Source of the DNA: Nephrocerus scutellatus
Taxonomy: Eukaryota; Arthropoda; Insecta; Diptera; Pipunculidae
Length of the DNA stretch: 64,000 bases
Assembly (NCBI GenBank): GCA_947095585.1
Contig: OX352765.1
Location: 59,856,920-59,920,919, forward strand
Reading direction: 5' to 3'
A program made the translations under genes and the position numbers. Within the stretch, counting starts at the first letter, position 1; every line of letters starts with the position of its first letter. The notes under the pieces were generated by a model. That model was given only the letters and a program-made list of their open reading frames with translations, was not told the DNA's origin and did not search any database. Below are positions 15,560 through 23,616 of this stretch, piece after piece.

Positions 15560-15748
15560 TGTAACGGAGTTTCCCAGCCGGGGTAGAACTCAGTGTGACC
15601 AGGGTTCGATTTAAATTTGGTCGTTACAATAATAAAATTTGTTTTGTTAAGGGTTTGGAATCTTCTCTTTATTTATTTTAATTCTATTCAATATTTAATA
15701 CAAGATGATGATATACAAGGATGATTGATTGATTAGGAAATTAAGGTT

Positions 15749-15946
15749 TATGTTATATAACGTTTGATAATTCTCCTGTGAAAAGAGGTTAGGAAGTTAG
15801 TTGTTCATGTTATATAAAGTTTGTTAATTCTCCTGTGAAAAGATATTAGGAAATTAATTGTTCATTTTATATAAAATTGGTTAATTCTCCTGTGAAAAGA
15901 TATTAGGAAGTTAATGATTATTTTACATAAAGTTTGCTATAATGCT
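15749..15946. repeat. four-unit direct repeat in the LTR (about 62 bp)
   Basis: Four diverged units share the core TTATATAAAGTTTGTTAATT followed by CTCCTGTGAAAAGATATTAGG. The same array is present in the other LTR at about 28164-28361. In element orientation it lies close to the LTR 3' end. Confidence 0.8.
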
Positions 15947-17090
15947 GTGAGGGCGGATGATTGCACAGCGTGTAGCTTCAGCAGTAATGGCAAGGTAAGC
16001 ACTCTTAACCCACTAATGTGAGAATTCAGTCGACGTTGCAGCGTTTAGCTTCAGCGGTAATGGCAAGGTAAGTACTCTTAAGCCACTAATGTGAGGGTTC
16101 AGTTAGCGTCGCAGCGTTTAGCTGCAGCGGTAATGGCAAGGTAAGCACTCTTAAGCCACTAATGTGAGAATTCAGTCGACGTTGCAGCGTTTAGCTTCAG
16201 CGGTAATGGCAAGGTAAGTACTCTTAAGCCACTAATCAGTCGGCGTCGCAGCGTTTAGCTGCAGCGGTAATGGCAAGGTAAGTACTCTTAAGCCACTAAT
16301 GTGAGAATTCAGTCGACGTTGCAGCGTTTAGCTTCAGCGGTAATGGCAAGGTAAGTACTCTTAAGCCACTAATGTGAGGATTCAGTCGGCGTCGCAGCGG
16401 TAATGGCAAGGTAAGCACTCTTAAGCCACTAATGTGAGAATTCAGTTGACGTTGCAGCGTTTAGCTTCAGCGGTAATGGCAAGGTAAGCACTCTTAAGCC
16501 ACTAATGTGAGAATTCAGTTGACGTTGCAGCGTTTAGCTTCAGCGGTAATGGCAAGGTAAGCACTCTTAAGCCACTAATGTGAGGATTAAGTCGGCGTCG
16601 CAGCGTTTAGCTGCAGCGGTAATGGCAAGGTAAGCACTCTTAAGCCACTAATGTGAGAATTCAGTTGACGTTGCAGCGTTTAGCTTCAGCGGTAATGGCA
16701 AGGTAAGCACTCTTAAGCCACTAATGTGAGGATTCAATCAACGTTGCAGCGTTTAGCTTCAGCGGTAATGGCAAGGTAAATACTCTTAAGCCACTAATGA
16801 GAGGATTCAGTCGGCGTCGCAGCGTTTAGCTGCAGCGGTAATGGCAAGGTAAGCACTCTGAAGCCACTAATGTGAGGATTCAGTCAACGTTGCAGCGTTT
16901 AGCTTCAGCGGTAATGGCAAGGTAAGCACTCTTAAGCCACTAATGTGAGAATTCAGTTGACGTTGCAGCGTTTAGCTTCAGCGGTAATGGCAAGGTAAGC
17001 ACTCTTAAGCCACTAATGTGAGAATTCAGTCGACGTTGCAGCGTTTAGCTTCAGCGGTAATGGCAAGGTAAATACTCTTAAGCCACTAAT
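15947..17090. repeat. 73-bp minisatellite in the left LTR, 16 units
   Basis: Units of 73 bp contain GTGAGAATTCAGTCGACGTT, GCAGCGTTTAGCTTCAGCGG, TAATGGCAAGGTAAGCACTC and TTAAGCCACTAAT. I count 16 occurrences of the GGCAAGGTAA core. Two or three unit sub-types (GTCGACGTT, GTCGGCGTC, GTTGACGTT) alternate. One unit near 16390 is shortened. The right LTR has 13 units. Confidence 0.92.
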
Positions 17091-18075
17091 GTGATTCCGA
17101 AAGGAACTCAGGAAGACTGCCCTGTCTATCGAGCTGCGTGCTCCTTTTATACTTTTCCGTTGATGTTTTTCTTCGGTTTTCCACTGTATAGTCCGATACA
17201 GATTGCCATATATTGTTGGCAATATACATGGTCGACTTGTTTTGAAAACATATTTCATGTTTGGTCACATTGCAATATACATGCAATATACATGTTTTTG
17301 ACGTATTGCAATATACATGAAAGATACATGTTTCGGTTTTAATATACGCATGCTCTGCCATATGCGTGTAGTGTATTTGTTTGGACTTTTACTCATCTCT
17401 GCTGACGTCATTTGCACATTTCGTTTTGAAAACGGTTTGTGTTTTAAAAAGTTTCGGTCATCGACCCCATCAGCCGTTTGTCTGAAATTAGTGCTGTGCA
17501 TTGGGTTCCGATCGGTGCGTAAGCGTCCACTGCCGCCTGGGTGCGAGTGGGACTGCCGTATTTTCGGGCGAATTCAATACTGCTCCTGTCTTGTGCTGCA
17601 TATTCTCTTTTTTTTTTCTCTTCTATTATCTTCTGTTCGCCTATGACTCCCATTAGATCAGTTACGCCGGATTGGTCACTGTGGTTTCGCTCGACTCGGT
17701 GGTAGTTAGGTTCACCGACTGTGGTTGGTTCTCCTCTTAGTATTTGTCTGTTTTTATGAAAGAGCGAGAGTGGTGGATATTGAGTCATTTTCGTGTTGTA
17801 TTAGGTGCTTATCGAATATAATTTCCACTCTTCTTTGATATTGAGTGATTTTTTCTTTATTTGTTTTGCTTAGTGAGAACACTGTTTACATACATTTGAT
17901 TGGTGTTGCTTTATTAATTCAATAATTCATGTATGTATTTAGAACAAAGTTTTTAACAAAAAAAATAAGAAAAATGAGAAACAAAATATGATGATGATTG
18001 AATGATGAGGTGGTGGTATACATAATGCGTATTGTGTAGGGAAATTCTTCGTTCTGCGCGGAATTTCCCTTCACA

Positions 18076-18087
18076 TCTCCCCGCTGC
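18076..18087 (-). other. polypurine tract next to the 3' LTR
   Basis: On the minus strand AGCAGCGGGGAGA directly precedes the LTR TGTGAAGGG. This is the expected place for the plus-strand primer of an LTR element. The same purine run is present beside the internal LTR remnant (21946-21957). In both places it is also coding sequence for the end of the protease ORF. Confidence 0.75.
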
Positions 18088-18460
18088 TTTGGCGAATGCT
18101 GACGATTCCCCTTTTTGTGATGAGGACTTCAAAGTGTATATTTTCCTCAGTGTGGCGAAAATGGTGTCGTCGTTGTCCTTTTCGTAACATTTCGGCCTTG
18201 GCCTTGTCGATCTTCTTCTGGAGCCCTTGGGGCCATGCCGGCGGAGTAGTTTCTTTGGGGTGTGAGGTGTCAGGTTGTTGTCTTTTTGTTTCCGGTTCGG
18301 CTGTGTTGTCGTTGCTGCCCGTGCGTCCTTCCAGCGGTCTGTGGTGCGTGACCACTTGGTTGAGGTGGTCATCGTTAATTATCGCTTTCTCTTTCTGGTG
18401 ACCTTGGTGATCAGTGTGGTCGTCTTTTCGTTTGTCGGAACTGTGACTGTCGTTGCTGGT

Positions 18461-18503
18461 ACTGCTACTGCTACTGCTATTGCTACTGCTGCTGCTGCTG
18501 CTG

Positions 18504-18535
<32 letters not shown>
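18461..18535 (-). repeat. AGC/AGT trinucleotide repeat (left copy)
   Basis: A GCT/ACT run on the plus strand (AGC/AGT on the coding strand) corresponds to the polyserine stretch of the intact ORF. It is slightly shorter and differs in the order of ACT and GCT triplets, consistent with slippage since duplication. Confidence 0.85.
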
Positions 18536-18985
18536 CCACTACGCCACTACGGTGAGGTACCAGTGCTTGTTCTCGCACACTGGGATCAGTTTGAGCTCTT
18601 TGCTGAGGATTTCACCATCCTTGTTCCATCGTCGGACTAGCGTGTGACGTTTTTCGGCGATCGTCTCTTCGTCCTCTTGTGGGGCCGGTTCATAGCTCCT
18701 CATGCGGTCCACTAGGAAGGAGGTACATACCTTTGTGCGGACCCGTTGTTCTTCGGCGATTCTTCTTATCGACCACCTAAGGCCCAGTGCGATGAGCGTA
18801 TCGTTCAGAAATGAGCCATACCTGAGGCGATAGTAATCCGACATACGGACGTCGATGCCTCCTGGTCCAGGCGGGTATTTGCAAACCAACTTCTCTAGAT
18901 CGGCGTTACTAACTTTTGGTACTGCCTTCCAGGCACCGGCTGCCCGTTTAAGGGTGATGCGTTGTAGAGTTTCGGTATTTGCCAT

Positions 18986-19235
18986 CTTATTTTGTTGTTT
19001 TGTGGATTTGCTTTTCTCGTATTACGATTGTTGTTTACTCGCGAACTCGTCGTGATCACAGTGTAAATATGTCGTGATCACAGTGTAAATATTACTGCTT
19101 CCACCCGATCATTTTGCTCCCGAGGAGACTTGTTGTAGGAACACTAACTCGCACAGTACCGTAATGTTGCGTAGTTTGCCCTTGTTTAGGTTTTTGCACG
19201 TTCGTTTCCTAACACTTTTGAATGTTCCTTGGTCG
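18986..19235. other. non-coding spacer between the deleted protease and pol copies
   Basis: This is the counterpart of the spacer at 23297-23616. It has a 27-bp direct duplication around GTGATCACAGTGTAAATAT (19051-19090) that the right-hand copy carries only once. I see no ORF or RNA gene in it. Confidence 0.7.
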
Positions 19236-21470
19236 TTAGATGTTGGGGAACTTCCTGCATGTTGATGGTAAGACTATGGGAACGTGTTGCGTAGCGTTGG
19301 CATCATCATGATCATGGTCGTCATGATTTTCTTGTAAAACCTGCCCTCGAAGCCCCTTGGGGACACAGAGTTTCCACGGGGCCGCATCCTCGTCCCCGTT
19401 ACGCTGTTCTATATGTCGGTATAGTTGATCGCCTTCCATGACGTGGTCTGGAAACTTTGCGGGGTACTCCTTGACCTGTGCGACCCGTTTCTCTAGCCAG
19501 TGGCATCGTGGCGTTGGGGCTGGTTCATCTGCAGCTATCATAAGTGTCTCGTAGGGTTGTCGTGACAGTGCGTCCGCGACAACGTTTAACTTACCCCGCC
19601 TGTATTTGATGTCGAACGTGAACTGTTGAAGTTCGAGGGCCCATCGGGCGATTCGTCCGGATGGGCTGGTGATGGAATTCAACCACTTCAGAGAGAGGTG
19701 GTCCGTTATAACGGTGAAATGGTATCCCTCGATGTACTGTCGCATCTTTCTAATTCCCCAGACGATTGCCAGGCACTCCTTCTCGGTTGCGGAGTAGTTC
19801 CTTTCCGCCGGGTTAAGATGTCGGCTGGCGTAGGCGATGACCCGTTCACTGCCATCTAGTTCCTGTGTGAGGACTGCCCCTAAGCCGTAGTCACTTGCAT
19901 CGGTCTGGAGTGAGAATTTCTGCGTGAAATCCGGACATGCAAGAATCGGCGCTTCCGTTAAGCCTTGCTTCAGTTGTTCGAAAGCCGCTTGCTGCTCTTC
20001 TCCCCATTTCCAGTGTTTGCCCTTTTTTAACAGTGTGGTCAGGGGTTGTGCTGTCTTGGCAAAATCGGGCACGAATCGTCGATACCAGGAGGCGATTCCC
20101 AAATAACGTCGTACTTCACGGACGTTTCGCGGTGGTTTCAACTCCTTAATTGCGGCTACCTTTTCGGGATCAGTGTGTATACCCCGTCTACTCACCACAT
20201 GGCCTAGATATCTGATCTCTGTTTTGCAGAAATCACATTTTTCCGGATTTATTTTTAGGTGGGCTTCTTGGAGCCTTCTGAATACTGTGCGTAGGTTTTC
20301 TAGGTGTTCGTCGAACGTCCTTCCAGTGACAATTATATCATCAAGATACGCGAACGCGTGGGGTTCCATTTCCGGCCCGATGACTCTGTCAAGTGCCCTC
20401 TGGAAGGTGGCTGGTGCAGAGTGTAAACCGAATGGCATCACCCGCCACTGGAATAGGCCGCGGCCAGGCACCGTAAAGGCAGTGTATTGTCTGCTCTCAT
20501 TTTCCATTGGTATCTGCCAATACCCGTTCCGCAAGTCCAGACTGCAGATGAATTTTGCGCCTCGGAGTCTTTCTAGGATGTGTTGAATTCTGGGAAGAGG
20601 GTAGGCGTCCGGTATTGATCGTGCGTTGAGTTCCCGGTAATCGATGCATAGTCTCCATTTGCCGGTCTTTTTCCGAACCAGGACTATCGGTGCGCTGTGT
20701 GGACTGTGAGAGGGCTCTATGCACCCCTTGGTCAGCAGTTCGTCTATCTCTGTGTTGATGACTTCTTGCATTACTGGATTCCGGGGGTAGTACCGCTGCT
20801 TTATTGGCCTATCGTCGCGCATGACGATCTTGTGTTCTGCTATATTAGATACAGCAGGTAGCTTGTCAAATTTTTCGAACTCCAGCTGGAGGAAAGCCGA
20901 AAGTTTTTCTTTATCCGTTCGTGGTGTAGTTGTAGTTGTGGTGCTTTGTAGAACACTGTCTGCTGCTCCTATCCGTTCTTCGAGTCTCACTGTCTGGCCG
21001 CCGCAAGTTAACCGTGCGCCGACTCGTGATAGGAAATCCAGCCCCAGTATGACGTGGTCCATGGCGTCTGGAAGGACCAGGAACAAGAACTCCGTGTGTC
21101 TGTTCCCAATCCGAATGTCTAATCGTAACGCCTCTTGGATGAGTTTAGGTGTCCCTTCGGCCATCCGGACTGTCATGTTGACGGCTACGCTGTTGGTGGT
21201 GCTCCTCCTGTCTGTAGCAGATTGTTCGCTTATGAAACTTCTAGTAGCTCCCGTATCGATGGTGGCGTTAACAAGCTCTCCTCCTATGGCGATGGTGGCT
21301 AGAATGCGGCTGGAATCAGAAGTTAGGAAATTTATAGGGTATGAGGTGTCTGTCTCTGGGGTTCCGTTGCACCTCTGTTCCACCGGTTCCCCTGTTCGTT
21401 TCCCGCCCGGTTGTTTCGTTTGCGGCAACACTCCATTGTTCGTATTTGCCGCTTTCCGCAGTCCCAGCAA
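19236..21470 (-). pseudogene. pol: pol copy lacking integrase (PR-RT-RNase H only)
   Basis: The 744-codon frame is almost identical to the first 715 residues of the intact pol at 23617. It has a DTGAT protease motif (the intact copy has DTGV), the RT box with YLDD, and RNase H motifs including TDAS and TDH. Just after the first integrase zinc-finger His region the sequence jumps to an unrelated 30-residue tail rich in His and Asp. About 1.16 kb covering the integrase HHCC finger, the DDE core and the GPY/F region is missing. The intact copy has GCATCGTC at both deletion edges (23591 and 24753), so microhomology-mediated deletion is likely. This unit could at best act with integrase supplied in trans. 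Confidence 0.92.
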
Positions 21471-21748
21471 AAGAGTACTTGCGGGTTGCGGCAGTCCCGT
21501 CTAACGTGGCCGTGTTGACCACATCGCATGCATGCGGTCCTGACGTCTATTCGTTCAGTGGCGTCTGATGCGACCATGCAGTTTCTTTCCTTCGGTCTAG
21601 GCCCCGACACCTGGTTGATTGGGTCCGCGGCGTCTGCTATGCCCTCGAAATCCTCCGCGAGTCCGATGAGTTCCCGGAGGTTACCGAAATCTTTCCGTCT
21701 TTTGATTTCCGTGATTTTTTCTTTATTTGTTTTGCTTAGTGAGAACAC
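21332..21748 (-). pseudogene. gag: gag C-terminus fused to an LTR remnant
   Basis: The frame begins inside the LTR remnant and runs into the gag C-terminal region from residue 20 onward (KDFGNLRELIG). It includes the CCHC zinc knuckle CMRCGQHGHVRRDC and a second, His-less knuckle-like CWDC...ECC. The N-terminal two thirds of gag, the primer-binding site and most of one LTR are missing at the junction near 21700. The frame still overlaps the deleted pol through a GGGAAAC motif. It is a recombination product; expression is unproven. Confidence 0.85.
21398..21404 (-). promoter_or_regulatory. GGGAAAC -1 frameshift heptamer, left copy
   Basis: In the gag frame the bases read G GGA AAC within the gag/pol overlap, as in the intact unit at 26835-26841. 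It is conserved although this unit is defective. Confidence 0.6.
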
Positions 21749-21945
21749 TGTTTACATACATTTGATTGGTGTTGCTTTATTTATTCAATAATTCATGTAT
21801 GTATTTAGAACAAAGTTTTTAACAAAAAAAATAAGAAAAATGAGAAACAAAATATGATGGTGATTGAATGATGAGGTAGGTGGTGGTATACATAATGCGT
21901 ATTGTGTAGGGAAATTCTTCGTTCTGCGCGGAATTTCCCTTCACA
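21711..21945 (-). repeat. internal LTR remnant (5' end of an LTR, 235 bp)
   Basis: The sequence from GTGATTTTTTCTTTATTTG to the terminal TTCCCTTCACA matches the LTR 5' end (minus strand) at about 17846-18075 and 30052-30283. It ends at 21945, where the polypurine tract and Ulp ORF of the right-hand unit begin. It is the leftover of a third LTR between two tandem copies. About 11 bases at the gag side (21700-21710) match neither partner cleanly. Confidence 0.9.
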
Positions 21946-22379
21946 TCTCCCCGCTGCTTTGGCGAATGCTGACGATTCCCCTTTTTGTGATGAGGACTTC
22001 AAAGTGTATATTTTCCTCAGTGTGGCGAAAATGGTGTCGTCGTTGTCCTTTTCGTAACATTTCGGCCTTGGCCTTGTCGATCTTCTTCTGGAGCCCTTGG
22101 GGCCATGCCGGCGGAGTAGTTTCTTTGGGGTGTGAGGTGTCAGGTTGTTGTCTTTTTGTTTCCGGTTCGGCTGTGTTGTCGTTGCTGCCCGTGCGTCCTT
22201 CCAGCGGTCTGTGGTGCGTGACCACTTGGTTGAGGTGGTCATCGTTAATTATCGCTTTCTCTTTCTGGTGACCTTGGTGATCAGTGTGGTCGTCTTTTCG
22301 TTTGTCGGAACTGTGACTGTCGTTGCGGGTACTGCTACTGCTACTGCTACTGCTACTGCTACTGCTGCTGCTGCTGCTG

Positions 22380-22410
<31 letters not shown>

Positions 22411-23296
22411 GGTTTCCTCGGCCGCTCCGTCTGTCATTATGCCGGCGGCTCCTGGGCTCCTCATCTCCCGCTTTGTGGAAGTCTATCTCGGGAAATTTTA
22501 TTGTGGCATCTGCGTTGGTCCTGATTACTGCAGCCAAGATTTTGCGTTTTTCGGCGATTCTGGTGACTGTCATCCTCTCTCCTACTGTCGCAAGGCCTGG
22601 AAGGCCCATTGTTAACACTCCTTCGGCTGCTTCCAATAAGTACAACCCGCATTCTATCCGGTTGGTCTGTTGTGGAATGTTGATGGAATGACTCGGGTAC
22701 GAGCCGTCATAGTGCTGCCACGATCCCTGATGGCCTCTGACCCGGTGTTCCTGGATGAAGAAACCCCTTATCAGCCGTGTGGTCTCTTTGCGTTCTGTTG
22801 TAGCCAAAGAGTCGTATACGTAGATCCTGGCCCTTTCGGGCGTTCCAGGGTGCGCCACTACGGTGAGGTACCAGTGCTTGTTCTCGCACACTGGGATCAG
22901 TATGAGCTCTTTGCTGAGGATTTCACCATCCTTGTTCCATCGTCGGACTAGCGTGTGACGTTTTTCGGCGATCGTCTCTTCGTCCTCTTGTGGGGCCGGT
23001 TCATAGCTCCTCATGCGGTCCACTAGGAAGGAGGTACATACCTTTGTGCGGACCCGTTGTTCTTCGGCGATTCTTCTTATCGACCACCTAAGGCCCAGTT
23101 CGATGAGCGTATCGTTCAGAAATGAGCCATACCTGAGGCGATAGTAATCCGACATACGGACGTCGATGCCTCCTGGTCCAGGCGGGTATTTGCAAACCAA
23201 CTTCTCTAGATCGGCGTTACTAACTTTTGGTACTGCCTTCCAGGCGCCGGCTGCCCGTTTAAGGGTGATGCGTTGTAGAGTTTCGGTATTTGCCAT
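21941..23296 (-). CDS. Ulp1/SENP-type (C48) cysteine protease ORF carried by the Gypsy element
   Basis: The 451-codon ORF starts at ATG 23296 in a good initiation context (AAGATGG). Residues 50-72 (YYRLRYGSFLNDTLIELGLRW) look like the Ulp1 substrate-binding entry segment. Catalytic His is H141 in KHWYL, Asp is D162 in VYDS, the oxyanion-hole Gln is Q210, and the nucleophile is C216 in IECGLYLLEA. The Q-to-C spacing of six matches Ulp1/SENP enzymes. Family members cleave SUMO (or NEDD8-like) isopeptide bonds; the substrate here is unknown. After about residue 280 come an Arg-rich segment, about 27 serines, and a basic, low-complexity tail ending QSSGEM. The ORF lies between pol and the 3' LTR, where env sits in errantiviruses. 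The final codons overlap the polypurine tract, and the stop uses LTR bases. No signal peptide or membrane segment is seen, so it is not an env. The domain assignment is strong; activity is inferred. Confidence 0.88.
22331..22410 (-). repeat. AGC/AGT trinucleotide repeat encoding polyserine
   Basis: About 27 triplets of GCT/ACT on the plus strand encode an uninterrupted serine run in the protease ORF. The mixture of AGC and AGT, with blocks of the same triplet, points to replication slippage. Confidence 0.9.
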
Positions 23297-23616
23297 CTTA
23301 TTTTGTTGTTTTGTGGATTTGCTTTTCTCGTATTACGATTGTTGTTTACTCGCGAACTCGTCGTGATCACAGTGTAAATATTACTGCTTCCACCCGATCA
23401 TTTTGCTCCCGAGGAGACTTGTTGTAGGAACACTAACTCGCACAGTAACGTAATGTTGCGTAGTTTGCCCTTGTTTAGGTTTTTGCACGTTCGTTTCCTA
23501 ACACTTTTGAATGTTCCTTGGTCGTTAGATGTTGGGGAACTTCCTGCATGTTGATGGTAAGACTATGGGAACGTGTTGCGTAGCGTTGGCATCGTCGGGG
23601 TTATGTTGGTGGGTGT
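23297..23616. other. 320-nt spacer between pol and the protease ORF
   Basis: No gene is visible. The spacer means the protease is not a readthrough product of pol and needs its own mRNA (splicing or an internal promoter) or internal initiation. I did not find a convincing splice acceptor by eye. The spacer contains GTGATCACAGTGTAAATAT once, where the left unit has it twice. Confidence 0.6.

Larger units (their letters stand above)
15560..18075 (-). repeat. 3' LTR of the Gypsy-Ulp element (2516 bp)
   Basis: Read on the minus strand it runs from TGTGAAGGGAAATTCC at 18075 to ...CTCCGTTACA at 15560. It matches 27975-30283 along its length. The boundary at 18075 is fixed because the two LTRs diverge exactly there: one continues into the polypurine tract and protease ORF, the other into satellite. 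It is about 207 bp longer than the 5' LTR because of extra 73-bp minisatellite units. At over 2 kb it is long for an insect Gypsy LTR. Confidence 0.93.
18071..18985 (-). pseudogene. deleted copy of the Ulp1-type protease ORF
   Basis: Residues 1-148 (18985-18539) match the intact ORF at 21941-23296 almost exactly, up to the catalytic HW dipeptide (KHWYLTVVA). They then stop at a deletion junction. About 0.44 kb present in the intact copy is missing, so the catalytic Asp, the oxyanion Gln and the catalytic Cys are gone and the serine-encoding repeat is out of frame. The distal tail (18355-18071, ending QSSGEM) is intact and its stop again overlaps the LTR start. The protein, if made, cannot be a protease. 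Frameshifting rescue is not visible. Confidence 0.9.

Noticed and set aside
15947..17090. Regularly spaced repeats resembling a CRISPR array
   Set aside because: Units are contiguous 73-bp tandem repeats with no unique spacers, lie inside an LTR, and are present in both LTRs of a eukaryotic retrotransposon.
17013..17788. ORFs of 80-160 codons inside the LTRs (also 29222-29996)
   Set aside because: They overlap minisatellite and AT-rich LTR sequence on both strands, show no domain, and differ between the two LTRs; most likely chance.
18453..18647. Plus-strand poly-Leu/poly-Ala ORFs (also near 22323)
   Set aside because: They are antisense shadows of the serine-encoding trinucleotide repeat in the protease ORF.
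20821..21504. 227-codon plus-strand ORF, repeated at 26258-26941
   Set aside because: Antisense to pol protease/RT; the minus-strand frame has all conserved retroviral motifs.
21941..23296. Interpretation of the third ORF as an env gene
   Set aside because: No signal peptide, transmembrane helix, furin site or cysteine pattern of an envelope; the catalytic motifs fit a C48 protease.
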